64,000 bases of DNA from Kitasatospora cineracea (lineage in GTDB: Bacteria; Actinomycetota; Actinomycetes; Streptomycetales; Streptomycetaceae). The notes beneath the pieces are model-generated. The model did not search any database and had not been told where the DNA came from. It was given only the letters and a program-made list of their open reading frames with translations. Positions 1-9,861 of the stretch are shown here, in pieces; the stretch's first letter is position 1; the number at the start of each line of letters is the position of its first letter. A program made the translations under genes and the position numbers. The stretch is taken from contig NZ_RJVJ01000002.1 in NCBI RefSeq assembly GCF_003751605.1, positions 186,001 through 250,000 of the forward strand. Reading direction: 5' to 3'.

Positions 1-1053
1 GGGCCAGGCACCGGTGCCGCCGGGCAGTTGGATCCGGACCTCCGCGTAGTCGCCGGGCCGGACCTGGAAGCCCTGCTGGGTGTACTCGGTGGTGAGCAGG
101 CCGGTGTCCCAGGACTGCCGGCCGTTCTCCAGCCGGTTGGCGCCGGGGGTGGCGGTGAAGGTGTTGGCGCCGCCCTTGGTGCTGAGCGCGTCGGCCTGGA
201 GCCAGTCGAGCTTGTCGTCGTCCGGGTTGTGGTTGCCGTACCGGTAGGCGCTGGTGCTGGTGTCGTGCCAGGTGGTGCCGATCGCCGGCGGGTTGGTGAA
301 GTCCTCGTCGAGGACGAGCTGTCCGGCCGGGATCGGCGGGGTGGGCGGGACGACGGAGCCGCTGACGGTGAGCGTCCGGCTCGGCAGGTTGTGGTACTCG
401 CTGCCGGTCCGGTACCAGCCGAACTCGGTGTACGTCCCGGCGGGGAAACTGCGGGCGGCGGTGGTGAGCGTGTAGCCCTGCGGGCAGATCCGCACGTCGG
501 TGGCGGTGCCGGGGAAGTCCAGGTTCTGCTGGTCGGCGTCCCGGACGCCGACGCCGACCTCGTCGGCGGTGAGGCAGGCGGTGGAGTCGAGGGCGAGGGT
601 CGCGGTGACGGGGGTGTCGGCGACGGCCCGGGCCGGGACCAGGGCGACCTGCCGGACGGTGGGCGCGGCCACCGTCAGGGTCCGGCCGGGCAGGTCGTAG
701 TACGTCGAGCCGATCCGGTAGAAGCCGAACTCGGTGTACGTCCCGGCGGGGAAGCTGCGGGTGCCGGTGGTCAGGCTGTACCCGCCGGGGCAGATCCGGG
801 TGCGGCCGGCCGAGCCGGGGAAGTCCAGGTTCTGCTGGTCGGCGTCCCGGACGCCGACGCCGATCTCGTCGACGGTGAGGCAGCCGGAGGGCGAGCCGAC
901 CGAGAGCGTCGCCGCGACCGGTGTGTCGGGCAGGGCGCTGACGGGGGTGAGGCTGCGCTGCTGGATCCGCGGGGCGGCGGCGGCCGGGGCGGCGGGCAGC
1001 AGCGGGACGACGAGCAGCAGCGACAGCAGTGCTACGCGGCGGGGCAGGGACAC
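1..1053 (-). CDS. Secreted GH16-like glycoside hydrolase, C-terminus cut by window edge
   Basis: The gene runs off the left end, so only the N-terminal 351 codons are present. A typical Sec signal peptide (RR, Leu-rich core, PAAPAAAA) is followed by two copies of a roughly 100-residue beta-rich module. Both copies carry the same landmarks (VGVRDADQQNLDFPG, then AGTYTEFGFYR or AGTYTEFGWYR). The segment starting at LVLDEDFTNPPAIGTTWHD and ending at LPGGTGAWP matches the start of GH16/LamG-like catalytic domains of secreted beta-glucanases; the catalytic ExDxxE would lie outside the window. GTG 1053 was chosen because GGAG lies 5 nt upstream. It follows the exported protein at 1633-1100 after 46 nt and probably shares its transcript. 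Family assignment is inferred; export is well supported. Confidence 0.72.
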   Translation of the reverse strand, partial: MSLPRRVALLSLLLVVPLLPAAPAAAAPRIQQRSLTPVSALPDTPVAATLSVGSPSGCLTVDEIGVGVRDADQQNLDFPGSAGRTRICPGGYSLTTGTRSFPAGTYTEFGFYRIGSTYYDLPGRTLTVAAPTVRQVALVPARAVADTPVTATLALDSTACLTADEVGVGVRDADQQNLDFPGTATDVRICPQGYTLTTAARSFPAGTYTEFGWYRTGSEYHNLPSRTLTVSGSVVPPTPPIPAGQLVLDEDFTNPPAIGTTWHDTSTSAYRYGNHNPDDDKLDWLQADALSTKGGANTFTATPGANRLENGRQSWDTGLLTTEYTQQGFQVRPGDYAEVRIQLPGGTGAWP

Positions 1054-1099
1054 GGAGCTCCGATCGGCGGACGAGGGGGCTGGCAGGAGGGGCGCGGGG

Positions 1100-1633
1100 C
1101 TACTGGACGTCGATGGCGAACGCCCGGCTCGGGACGGTCCGGGTCGGCCGGTCCGGGTCCTGGACGGAGACCGCGCCGCCGGAGAGCCGCTCGCCGGGGC
1201 GCACGTCGTCGGCGATCCGCAGCGGGAGCAGCACCGTGGCGGTCCGGCGCAGCGCCAGGCCCTTGCGGAAGTCGCAGGTCAACTCCCGTCGCGCGTCGTC
1301 GTACCGGCAGCTGTCCGGGAAGGCCCGGCCCTCCACGGTGACGTGCTCGGGCAGCTTCACCGTGGCGTGGAAGTGGTCGCCGACCTCGTTCGGGCCGAGG
1401 TTGGCCACCAGGGCGCGCACCACGGTGAGGCCGTGCGCCCGGGTGCGGTCCACCGAGACGTTCACCACCTGCAGGCCGTCCTCGCTGCCCGGGGCCCGCT
1501 GCTCGTCCGCGCTCGCCGCCGGGCGGCCGCCGAGCGGCACCGCCCCGGAGGCCACCGCGGCCGTTCCGGTCCCGGCTGCGCACAACGCGGCCGCGAGGCC
1601 GATCCGCCACCACCCGCGCCGACCGATGCCCAC
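1100..1633 (-). CDS. Small exported protein with a DUF11/CARDB-like beta domain
   Basis: This encodes about 177 residues: an Arg-rich N-terminus, a hydrophobic segment (IGLAAALCAAGTGTAAVASG) typical of a signal peptide, a Ser/Ala/Glu linker, and a single beta-sandwich-like domain. In that domain LTVVRALVANLGPNEVGDHF resembles the conserved opening of DUF11/CARDB domains, and two cysteines (DSCRYDD, LTCDF) could form a disulfide. GTG 1633 is preferred over a longer frame because GGGAGGTGG lies about 8 nt upstream and the signal peptide then starts correctly. It is upstream of and co-directional with the GH16-like gene. Such proteins are usually cell-wall-associated; no enzymatic function can be inferred. 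Confidence 0.6.
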   Translation of the reverse strand: MGIGRRGWWRIGLAAALCAAGTGTAAVASGAVPLGGRPAASADEQRAPGSEDGLQVVNVSVDRTRAHGLTVVRALVANLGPNEVGDHFHATVKLPEHVTVEGRAFPDSCRYDDARRELTCDFRKGLALRRTATVLLPLRIADDVRPGERLSGGAVSVQDPDRPTRTVPSRAFAIDVQ

Positions 1634-1771
1634 CGTCCAGCCACCTCCCGCCGTCGTCGTCAACTCCCGGCAGGATCGGCCGTCCTGGCGGGTGCGGGCG
1701 CGGCGGCGCACCGCCGCGCGGGCCCGAGAACCCGTGCGGCGGACAATGGTCGGACTATCGGCCGAATTTCC

Positions 1772-4078
1772 CTACGGCGCCTTGCCGGTGGCGGCGACCG
1801 CGGTCAGGCCTTGTTCGGTGGGGCCGTAGACGCGGCCGCCGCCGGCCCACAGCGGGATGTCCAGTGAGGTCGGGGAGGCGGTGAACTGGTAGGACCAGCG
1901 GGCGTTGCCGGTGGCCGGGTCGAGCGCCCAGACCTTGCCCTGCGCCCAGACGTAGAGGGTGTCGTCGGCGAACAGCGCGGCCAGGTTGGTGAGCAGCACC
2001 CCGGCGGGCAGCTTCCCGGCCCAGCGCACCGCGCCGGTCCCGGCGTCCAGGGCCTGGACCCGCAGGCTGACGGTGGCGTAGTCGGCGGCCACCGCGTACA
2101 CCGTCCTCCCGTCGGTGCCGGTCACCGCCGACTGGTAGCTGAGCGGTGCGGCGGACTTCCACGCCACCGAGCCGTCCGCCGGGTCGAGGGCGTAGACCCG
2201 GTCGGAGAGGTGGATCAGGCGGCCGCCGGCCGAGGTGTGCGGGCCGTCGGTGGCGGACTGGGTGAGGGCCGAGGTGGAGAGGGCGTTGCCGGGGGCGGGC
2301 TGCGTCCAGGCGGTGCTGCCGTCGTTCGCGGTGTCGATGCCCTGGAGGGTGACCTTGCCCGCCGACATGTCGGTGAGCCGCAGCAGCAGCCGGGTGCCGG
2401 TGGAGGGGACGGCGAGGCGGCTGCTGCTCAGGGCGCCGCTGCGGATCCGCTGCTCCCAGCGGGTCTTCCGGGTGGCCGGGTCGACGGCCCACAGCAGTTG
2501 GTCCTGTCCGCCGCCGTTCGGGGCGGGGACGACGCCCTGCACGTAGAGGGTGCCGTCGAGCAGGCCGCAGACGCTGCCGGCGCCGCTCAGCATGTCGGTG
2601 CCGGAGCGGGGGATCGCCCAGGCGGTCTCGCCGGTGGCCAGGTCGACGGCCTGGAGCGCGGTCTTGATGTCGTACTTGGCGGTGCCGTTCTGGTACCAGC
2701 CGAGGTAGTAGCCCTTGCCGTCGGCCGCCAGGGCCGGGCCCAGGGTCAGGACGGGGAAGGTGCCGGGGGCGGTGCGGGGGGCCCAGCGGGCCTTGCCGTC
2801 GAGGTCGAAGCCCTGCATGTTCTTGGCGCTGACGGTGAGCAGCGTGCTGCCGTCGCCGAGGAGTTGGGTGATCGGGTCGGCCAGCGGGGTGGTCCACAGC
2901 GGGGTGGCCAGGGCGGCGGTGTCCAACTGGCGTTCGGGGTCGGTGAGGTCGTGGGTCGGCGCGGCGCCGGGGGCCTTGCCGCCGCCGTCCTTCCCGGTGG
3001 GCCGGTCGTCGCCGAGGGTGAGGTACAGCGCGGTGCCGCCGCCGGCCAGGGCCAGGGCGCCGCCCGCCAGGCCGTACAGCAGGGTGCGCCGGGCGGGCCG
3101 GGGCGGGCCCGCGGGGAGCGGCACGGTGGGCGGCAGCGGGGGCGGGGGCGGCGGGAGCAGCGGCGGCCGGTCGGCCGGGGCGGGGACGGCGGCGGGGGGC
3201 AGGGCGGGGGCGAGGACGGCGGCGGAGCGTTCGATCGCGGCGACCAGTTCGGGGTGCAGCCAGGTGCCGGGGCCGTGCGGGGCCAGGCCCAGGGCGGCGA
3301 TGAGCTGGCGGGGGGTGGGCCGGTCGGCGGGGTCCTTGGCGAGGCAGGCGGCGATCAGCAGGCGCAGCCCGGCGGGCACGCCGCCGAGGTCGGGCTCCTC
3401 GGCGGCGACCCGGCGGACCACTTCGAGCGGGTGGCCGGGGCCGAAGGGTCCGGCGCCGGTGGCGGCGTGCACCAGGGTGGAGCCGAGCGAGAACACGTCG
3501 GCGGCGGGCCCGGCCGGCCGGGCCAGGGCCTGTTCGGGCGACAGGTAGGCGGGGGTGCCCAGGACGGTGCCCTGCGCGGTGAGGGCGCTGTCGTCGGCGG
3601 CCCGGGCGATGCCGAAGTCGATGACGTGCGGGCCGTCGAGGGCGAGCAGCACGTTGCTGGGTTTGAGGTCGCGGTGGGTGAGTCCGGCGGCGTGGATGGC
3701 GGCGAGTTCCTCGGCGACGCCCGCGGCGAGGATCCGCAGCGCCGGTTCGGGGAACGGGCCGACCAGCCGGACCGCCTCGTCGAGCGGCACCCCGGGCACG
3801 TACGAGGTGGCCAGCCAGGGCAGCGGGGCGTCGGGGTCGGCGTCCACCACGGGTGCGGTGAACGCGGAGGAGGCGGTGCGGGCGGCGGCCACCTCGTGCC
3901 GGAAGCGGTCCCGGAAGCGCCGGTCGTCGGCGAGTTCGGGCCGGATCAGCTTGACCGCGACGGCCCGCCCGCCGGCCGAGCGGCCCAGGTAGACCGAGCC
4001 CATGCCGCCGGAGCCGAGCCGGCCGAGCAGCGTGTACGGGCCGACCTGGCGGGGGTCGGCGGCTTCGAGCGGGCGCAT
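1772..4078 (-). CDS. Membrane Ser/Thr protein kinase with extracytoplasmic PQQ beta-propeller (second of tandem pair)
   Basis: This 768-aa PknB-type kinase begins with GPYTLLGRLGSGGMGSVYLG (Gly-rich loop), AVKLI (ATP-binding Lys), HRDLKPSNVLL (catalytic loop) and DFGIA (Mg binding). A Pro-rich juxtamembrane stretch follows, then one transmembrane helix (LLYGLAGGALALAGGGTALY). The last ~400 residues contain repeated blade motifs such as VDLATGETAWAI, LDPADGSVAWKS, LDAGTGAVRWAG and LDPATGNARWSY, typical of PQQ-like eight-bladed propellers, probably facing outside and sensing a ligand. ATG 4078 has an AAAGGA ribosome site and lies 2 nt after the upstream kinase stop, so the two are translationally coupled. 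An open frame continues upstream in the same phase but is only the out-of-frame shadow of the first kinase. Confidence 0.93.
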   Translation of the reverse strand: MRPLEAADPRQVGPYTLLGRLGSGGMGSVYLGRSAGGRAVAVKLIRPELADDRRFRDRFRHEVAAARTASSAFTAPVVDADPDAPLPWLATSYVPGVPLDEAVRLVGPFPEPALRILAAGVAEELAAIHAAGLTHRDLKPSNVLLALDGPHVIDFGIARAADDSALTAQGTVLGTPAYLSPEQALARPAGPAADVFSLGSTLVHAATGAGPFGPGHPLEVVRRVAAEEPDLGGVPAGLRLLIAACLAKDPADRPTPRQLIAALGLAPHGPGTWLHPELVAAIERSAAVLAPALPPAAVPAPADRPPLLPPPPPPLPPTVPLPAGPPRPARRTLLYGLAGGALALAGGGTALYLTLGDDRPTGKDGGGKAPGAAPTHDLTDPERQLDTAALATPLWTTPLADPITQLLGDGSTLLTVSAKNMQGFDLDGKARWAPRTAPGTFPVLTLGPALAADGKGYYLGWYQNGTAKYDIKTALQAVDLATGETAWAIPRSGTDMLSGAGSVCGLLDGTLYVQGVVPAPNGGGQDQLLWAVDPATRKTRWEQRIRSGALSSSRLAVPSTGTRLLLRLTDMSAGKVTLQGIDTANDGSTAWTQPAPGNALSTSALTQSATDGPHTSAGGRLIHLSDRVYALDPADGSVAWKSAAPLSYQSAVTGTDGRTVYAVAADYATVSLRVQALDAGTGAVRWAGKLPAGVLLTNLAALFADDTLYVWAQGKVWALDPATGNARWSYQFTASPTSLDIPLWAGGGRVYGPTEQGLTAVAATGKAP

Positions 4079-4080
4079 CG

Positions 4081-6291
4081 TCAGGTTCCTTTGGCGGAGA
4101 GGGCCGTGAGGGTTCCGGGGTTCTGGTCGGCGACGCACAGCCGGCCGCCTCCGGCGGTCCAGGTGAGCTTGCCGGGGTCGGCGCCCTTGAGCCCGGAGTA
4201 CTTCCAGCGGGCCCGCCCGGTGGCCGGGTCGAGGGCCCAGAGCACCGCGTCGGGGCCCATCCGGTACAGGGTGTCGTCGGCGTACAGCAGGTCGGCGCCG
4301 GTCGTCCCGGTACCGGTGCCGTCCTTGGGCAGCGGGGTGCGGTAGCGCGCCGTGCCGTTCTTCAGGTCGAGGGCGCCGACCGACTGGCCGCCGTCGCCGT
4401 CGCTCCACAGGCAGTACGCCCGGGTGCTGTCGGGGCCGTGGGCGAAGGCGTTGCCGCGCAGGGCGGGGCCGGCCAGGTGCGGGCTGGTCCAGACGGGTTT
4501 GCCGGTGCCGGGGTCGAGTCCGGTGAGGGTGCCGTCCTTGTCGGGGGCGGCGAAGTACCCGGCGCCCGCGGTGATGCCGAAGGACTGCAGGGCGGCCTGC
4601 CAGAGCAGTCCGCCCTTGCCGTCGAGGGCCTTGAGCCGGTCGGCGCTGGAGACCAGCAGCCGGTCGTCGTCGGGCAGCAGGGCGGCTTCGAGCAGCAGGG
4701 CGTCGTCGGTGTGGTACCAGGCGCTGCGCCGGCCGGCCAGGTCGACGGCCCACACGTAGCTGCCGGTGCGCCCCTGGCTCTGGCCGACGCCGAGCACGTA
4801 GGCGGTGCCGCGGCGGACGCCCGCGAAGCGGAACACCGCGCCGGTCGCGTCCTTGCCCGGGTCGGTCCGCCAGTCGATCCGGCCGTCGGCGGGGTCGAGG
4901 GCGAGCAGGACGCTGCCCAGGCCGCCGCCGCTGGTGCTGCCGCTGGCGGCCAGCAGGATCCGGCCGCCGTCGTGGCCCGCGACGGGGCGGATCTGGGTGG
5001 CGTCGAGGCCGAAGACGGCGCCTGCGGCGCTGCTGTCCAGGGTCCACCCGGCCTTGCCCGCGCCGTCGACGGCCCAGACCTGCTGGGGCGTGATGCCGAC
5101 CACCGCGCCGTCCAGCGACAGGAGTTGGACGCACGGCAGGGTGACGTCGCGGTTCTGCCAGACGGCTTTCGCCTCGGGCACCGCGGCGCCGTCCGGGCGG
5201 TGCGGCGGCCGGTCGGCCGGGTCGGCGCGCTTGCGGCTGAGCAGGGCGTAGGCGGTGCCGCCCGCGCCCGCGGCGAGGACGGCCCCGCCGAGGGCGAGCA
5301 GGGCGCGGCGGCGGGGGCGGTGCGGGTCCGGGCCGAGCGGGACGGTGGGGGGGTCGGCGGGCGGCTGCGGCGGTTCGGCGGGCGGCGCGGGCGGTACGGG
5401 CGGCACGGGTGTCGCGGTGAGCACGGCGCGGACGGCGCGCACCTCGGTGGCGACGGCGAGCGGCAGCCAGCCGTCGGGGTCGGCGGGGTGCCCGGCCTGG
5501 GCGACGTGCGCGACCAGTTGACGGGGCGTCGGGCGGTGCGCGGGGTCCTTGGCCAGGCAGGCGGCGACCAGGGTGCGCAGGTCGGCGGGGAGTTCGCCGA
5601 GGTCGGGCTCGGTGTTGACGATCCGGAACAGCACGGCCGCCCCGGCGCCCTCGCCGAACAGGGGCCGGCCGAGAGCGGCGTAGGCGAGGGTCGCGCCGAG
5701 CGAGAAGACGTCGCTGGAGGGCTTGAGCGGCCGGCCGAGCGCCTGCTCGGGGGACATGTAGGCGGCGGAGCCGATCACCGATCCGGTGGTGGTCAGGCCG
5801 CCGCCGTCGGCGGAACGGGAGATGCCGAAGTCGATGACGTGCGGGCCGTCGAGGGCGAGCAGCACGTTGCCGGGCTTCAGGTCGCGGTGGATCAGCCCGG
5901 CCCGGTGCACCTCGCCGAGCGCCTCGGCGAGACCGGCGGCCAGCGTCCGGACCGTCGCCGCGGGCAGCGGGCCGTGCCGGTCGACGGCCTGCCGCAGCGG
6001 CAGGCCCGGCACGAACGCGGTGGCCATCCACGGGACGGCCGCCTCGCTGTCCGCGTCCACCACCGGTGCGGTGAACGCCCCGGAGACCCGCCGGGCCGCG
6101 GCCACCTCGTGCCGGAACCGCTGCCGGAAGTCCTCGTCCTCGGCCAGCTCCAGGCGCACCACCTTCACCGCGACGGCCCGCCCGCCGGCCGACCGCCCCA
6201 GGTACACCGCCCCCATGCCACCGGACCCGAGCCGTCCCGCCAACGCGTACGGCCCGACCTGTCGCGGGTCGCCCCCGTCGAGTGGCTGCAC
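4081..6291 (-). CDS. Membrane Ser/Thr protein kinase with extracytoplasmic PQQ beta-propeller (first of tandem pair)
   Basis: This 736-aa paralogue of the downstream kinase shares the same opening (DPRQVGPYALAGRLGSGGMG), an HRDLKPGNVLL catalytic loop and a DFGIS motif. It has a Pro-rich linker, one transmembrane helix near residue 320 (LLALGGAVLAAGAGGTAYAL) and a PQQ-type propeller with blades such as LDPADGRIDWRT, LDPGTGKPVWTS and LDPATGRARWKY. GTG 6291 was chosen: AAGGGGG lies about 8 nt upstream and the resulting N-terminus aligns with the paralogue; a longer ATG-initiated frame from 6369 adds 26 residues without homology. The high similarity in order and sequence indicates tandem duplication. 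Function is signal transduction to unknown substrates. Confidence 0.93.
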   Translation of the reverse strand: MQPLDGGDPRQVGPYALAGRLGSGGMGAVYLGRSAGGRAVAVKVVRLELAEDEDFRQRFRHEVAAARRVSGAFTAPVVDADSEAAVPWMATAFVPGLPLRQAVDRHGPLPAATVRTLAAGLAEALGEVHRAGLIHRDLKPGNVLLALDGPHVIDFGISRSADGGGLTTTGSVIGSAAYMSPEQALGRPLKPSSDVFSLGATLAYAALGRPLFGEGAGAAVLFRIVNTEPDLGELPADLRTLVAACLAKDPAHRPTPRQLVAHVAQAGHPADPDGWLPLAVATEVRAVRAVLTATPVPPVPPAPPAEPPQPPADPPTVPLGPDPHRPRRRALLALGGAVLAAGAGGTAYALLSRKRADPADRPPHRPDGAAVPEAKAVWQNRDVTLPCVQLLSLDGAVVGITPQQVWAVDGAGKAGWTLDSSAAGAVFGLDATQIRPVAGHDGGRILLAASGSTSGGGLGSVLLALDPADGRIDWRTDPGKDATGAVFRFAGVRRGTAYVLGVGQSQGRTGSYVWAVDLAGRRSAWYHTDDALLLEAALLPDDDRLLVSSADRLKALDGKGGLLWQAALQSFGITAGAGYFAAPDKDGTLTGLDPGTGKPVWTSPHLAGPALRGNAFAHGPDSTRAYCLWSDGDGGQSVGALDLKNGTARYRTPLPKDGTGTGTTGADLLYADDTLYRMGPDAVLWALDPATGRARWKYSGLKGADPGKLTWTAGGGRLCVADQNPGTLTALSAKGT

Positions 6292-6485
6292 CCGGCTGCC
6301 CCCTTGTTCCGTCTCCCCCGTTGCAAGGCGACATTGTGGAGGCGCGGACGGACCCCTGCGGGCGATCACACCGAATCCCCACGATCACCACGCCTCCCGC
6401 GTACACTCCGGGGCCGGCCCGGAGCAGTGGGTGTTCTGCCGGGAGGGCCTGTCGGGCGGGTGGGGGCGGGCGGCACACTGGGGGG

Positions 6486-6638
6486 ATGGAACCCGTTGAG
6501 TCCGAGGGCGGCGAGCCCGCCTGCTTCCTGCACCTGGTCTGCGAGGAGTGCGGCAGGGTCCGTGAGAACGGGCGCTGTCCGCGCTGCGATCCGCCGGCCG
6601 CTCCGGTGCCCGGCTCCCCCGCCCGGCAGGAGGACTGA
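6486..6638 (+). CDS. Small zinc-ribbon protein (50 aa)
   Basis: A 50-residue acidic protein with two Cys pairs spaced as a zinc knuckle (CEECGRV and CPRCDPP, ten residues between pairs) after a hydrophobic CFLHLV. The ATG is preceded immediately by a run of G with a CACACT -10-like hexamer just before it, so translation may be leaderless. It is divergent from the kinase pair. The knuckle resembles the metal-binding end of regulators such as Fur or anti-sigma proteins, but nothing more can be said about function. The short length lowers confidence. Confidence 0.55.
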   Translation: MEPVESEGGEPACFLHLVCEECGRVRENGRCPRCDPPAAPVPGSPARQED

Positions 6639-6786
6639 CGCCTCGCCGGGGTCGGGGTCGCTCGGGCAGGGGGCGCAGCCGTCCGCTCGTCCGGAGGTCG
6701 TCGACCGCGCCGGGGCCGGTCGGGCCGGGACCGAAGGCGCTCCCGGCGTGTCACGGCCCGGCGACAGCGTTCCCCGGGGGCCGGGT
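6639..6786. other. Intergenic stretch between convergent small gene and tetR
   Basis: This 148-bp interval shows no plausible coding region, tRNA or strong hairpin. It separates the convergent ends of the zinc-ribbon gene and the TetR gene. Confidence 0.5.
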
Positions 6787-7383
6787 TCAGCGCAGCAGGC
6801 CGTGCAGCAGGAGTTCGGCCAGGTGCCCGTACGCCTCGGCGTCGGCCAGGCCGGTGGCTTCGGCGACCTGGCGCTGCTGGATGCGCACCATGACGGAGCT
6901 GATCACGTCGGCGGCGAAGGCGACGTGGGTCTCGCGGAAGGCGCCGGCCGCGACGCCGTCCTCGATCAGGCGCTGGATCTGGCGGGCGGCGGCCCGGGTG
7001 TTGCGGCCGTAGACCTCGGCGGCGGGTTCGAAGGCGGCCAGGTCGTCGAAGAAGCGGGCGGAGCCGGGGGCGAGTTCGGCGGAGACGGCGCGCAGGTAGG
7101 CGGCCAGTCGGGCGGCCGGGTCGGTCTCGGCGGCCAGGGCGGCGCCGACCCGGGTGGTGGCTTCGCGGAAGAAGTGCACCACGGCGGCGCGGACCAGTTG
7201 CTCCTTGGAGCCGGCCAGCCCGTACAGGGTGCGCTTGGAGCAGTGCAGGCGGGCGGCGAGGTCGTCCAGGGTGAACCGGGCGAAGCCCTCGGCCACGAAC
7301 AGCGCCACCAGTTCCTCGAAGAGCTCACTGCGGCGGGCGGCGCCCCGTCCGGTGGGCCGGTCTGCGGCTGCGCTGTCGATCAC
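6787..7383 (-). CDS. TetR/AcrR-family transcriptional regulator
   Basis: This 198-aa protein has an N-terminal helix-turn-helix (TLDDLAARLHCSKRTLYGLAGSKEQLV, roughly residues 37-62) and an all-helical ligand-binding C-terminal domain. It lies divergently from the acyl-CoA dehydrogenase/SDR pair and probably represses it, with an acyl-CoA as a plausible inducer, as in other FadR/MmgR-like TetR proteins. The GTG start at 7383 has no ribosome site, but CATACT (a good -10) ends only a few bases upstream, so the mRNA is probably leaderless. An almost palindromic operator candidate lies in the intergenic region at 7536-7557. Confidence 0.92.
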   Translation of the reverse strand: MIDSAAADRPTGRGAARRSELFEELVALFVAEGFARFTLDDLAARLHCSKRTLYGLAGSKEQLVRAAVVHFFREATTRVGAALAAETDPAARLAAYLRAVSAELAPGSARFFDDLAAFEPAAEVYGRNTRAAARQIQRLIEDGVAAGAFRETHVAFAADVISSVMVRIQQRQVAEATGLADAEAYGHLAELLLHGLLR

Positions 7384-7535
7384 CCGGCCAGTATGACAGT
7401 CGCCCCCGCCCGCCCGGCCGGTTCCGCCCGGCCCTGGTGGATCCCGAGCGGCGGCCCGCCCCTCCGTCCGGGCGTCCGCCGTCCGGGCACCCGCCGTCCG
7501 GGGTCTGCCCGGGCCGGGTCCTGCTGCGCTACGCT

Positions 7536-7557
7536 AACCGGTACTGACGTACCGCTT
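7536..7557. promoter_or_regulatory. Candidate TetR operator in divergent promoter region
   Basis: The core CGGTACTGACGTACCG (7539-7554) is a perfect 6-4-6 inverted repeat. It extends to 9-4-9 with one mismatch (AACCGGTAC / GTACCGCTT). A further half site, GTACCGCTT, follows at about 7561. It lies directly upstream of the acyl-CoA dehydrogenase and 150 bp from the TetR start. Assignment to this TetR is inferred from position and symmetry. Confidence 0.65.
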
Positions 7558-7580
7558 TGCGTACCGCTTGGAGCCGGAAC

Positions 7581-8723
<1,143 letters not shown>

Positions 8724-8757
8724 CACCGACCCGCCTTCTCGGAAAGGACGTTCCACC

Positions 8758-9519
8758 ATGCAGCTGTCCAACGCCGCCGCCCTGGTCACCGGCGCCGCCT
8801 CCGGCCTGGGCGCGGCCACCGCCGCCCACCTGGCCTCGCTCGGCGCCACCGTCTACGGCCTCGACCTGCCCAAGGCCGTCGAGTCCGCCCCCGCGCAGCC
8901 CGCCGGCGTCACCCTGCTCGGGGCGGACGTCACCGAGGAGCAGCCGGTCCGCGAGGCGCTGGAGCGGATCGCCGCCGACGGCCGCCCGCTGCGGCTGGCG
9001 GTCAGCTGCGCGGGCATCGCCCCGTCCGCGCGGGTGGTCGGCCGGCGCGGCCCGCACGACCTGGACCTGTTCCGCGGCGTGCTGAACGTCAACCTGGTCG
9101 GCACCTTCAACGTGATGCGGCTGGCCGCGGAGGCGATGTCCGGGCAGGAGCCGGACGGGGCCGGTCAGCGCGGGCTGGTCGTCAACACCGCCTCGATCGC
9201 CGCCTTCGAGGGCCAGGTCGGGCAGATCGCCTACGCCGCGTCCAAGGCGGGCGTGGCCGGGATGACCATCACCGCGGCCCGCGACCTGGCCCAGTACGGC
9301 ATCCGGGTGGTCACCATCGCCCCCGGCATCGTCGACACCCCGATGATGGCGGGCTTCTCCGAGGAGGTCCGCTCCGGCCTGGCCGCGACCGTCACCTTCC
9401 CGCAGCGGCTGGCCCGCCCCGAGGAGTACGCCAAGCTGGTCGCCATGATCGCCGACCACGACTACCTGAACGGCGAGACCATCCGGATGGACGGCGCGCT
9501 GCGGATGGCCGCCCGCTGA
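8758..9519 (+). CDS. SDR-family 3-hydroxyacyl-CoA dehydrogenase-like protein
   Basis: This 253-aa classical short-chain dehydrogenase has TGAASGLG (dinucleotide binding), NTASIAAFEGQVGQIAYAASKAGV (Ser, and the YxxxK pair Y/K) and PGIVDTPMM. The sequence most resembles type II 3-hydroxyacyl-CoA dehydrogenase (HSD17B10-like), which fits its place directly after an acyl-CoA dehydrogenase in a small fatty or branched-chain acyl catabolic operon. The ATG has a GGAAAGGA site upstream. Substrate is inferred only. Confidence 0.92.
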   Translation: MQLSNAAALVTGAASGLGAATAAHLASLGATVYGLDLPKAVESAPAQPAGVTLLGADVTEEQPVREALERIAADGRPLRLAVSCAGIAPSARVVGRRGPHDLDLFRGVLNVNLVGTFNVMRLAAEAMSGQEPDGAGQRGLVVNTASIAAFEGQVGQIAYAASKAGVAGMTITAARDLAQYGIRVVTIAPGIVDTPMMAGFSEEVRSGLAATVTFPQRLARPEEYAKLVAMIADHDYLNGETIRMDGALRMAAR

Positions 9520-9520
9520 C

Positions 9521-9748
9521 TCACCCCTCCGCGGCGGCGGTGCGGTGCACGCTGCGCACCGCCGCCGCGTCCGGGACGAGGGCGTCGGCGACCAACCGGG
9601 CTCCCTGCGGGCCGAGTTGCTGCTTGCACAGGTCGAGCCGGCCGTTCGGCAGGGCGGTGCCGGCCGGGAAGTCGATCCGCCGGTCGGTGCCGGTGCCGGT
9701 GCGCAACCAGGCCAGCAGCGGGGCGAGTTCAGCGGCCGGGCGGGGCAC
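9521..9748 (-). pseudogene. Short leucine-rich-repeat-type fragment
   Basis: A 75-codon frame contains GRLDLCKQQLGPQGARLVADAL, which reads like one ribonuclease-inhibitor-type LRR unit after an N-terminal helix (AELAPLLAWLRTGTG). I know the LDLCKQ-LG-GA pattern from longer actinobacterial LRR proteins; here the frame ends after one repeat in an unrelated tail (RSVHRTAAAEG). GTG 9748 has no clear ribosome site. It abuts the SDR stop (2 nt apart, convergent) and lies next to the tRNA-like cluster, a common recombination site. Most likely a truncated remnant; a short functional gene cannot be excluded. Confidence 0.4.
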
Positions 9749-9861
9749 GACCGACGGGACTGCGGCGAACTCCTGGACCGTTCCCGCTCCTTGCGGCTCT
9801 CGTGCCGGCCCTGCCGGTGGTGCTGCCCGAAGGGCCCTGGCCGGGGCTCCTCCCCGGGGGC

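Noticed and set aside
1..1341. Plus-strand open frames over the left end
   Set aside because: Their Gly/Val/Arg-rich translation mirrors the minus-strand secreted proteins, which have signal peptides and ribosome sites.
4081..6754. Long open frame continuing upstream of the second kinase in the same phase
   Set aside because: It runs out of phase through the first kinase gene, has Arg/Pro-rich sequence without domains and lacks a ribosome site; it is the GC-bias shadow of the real kinase.
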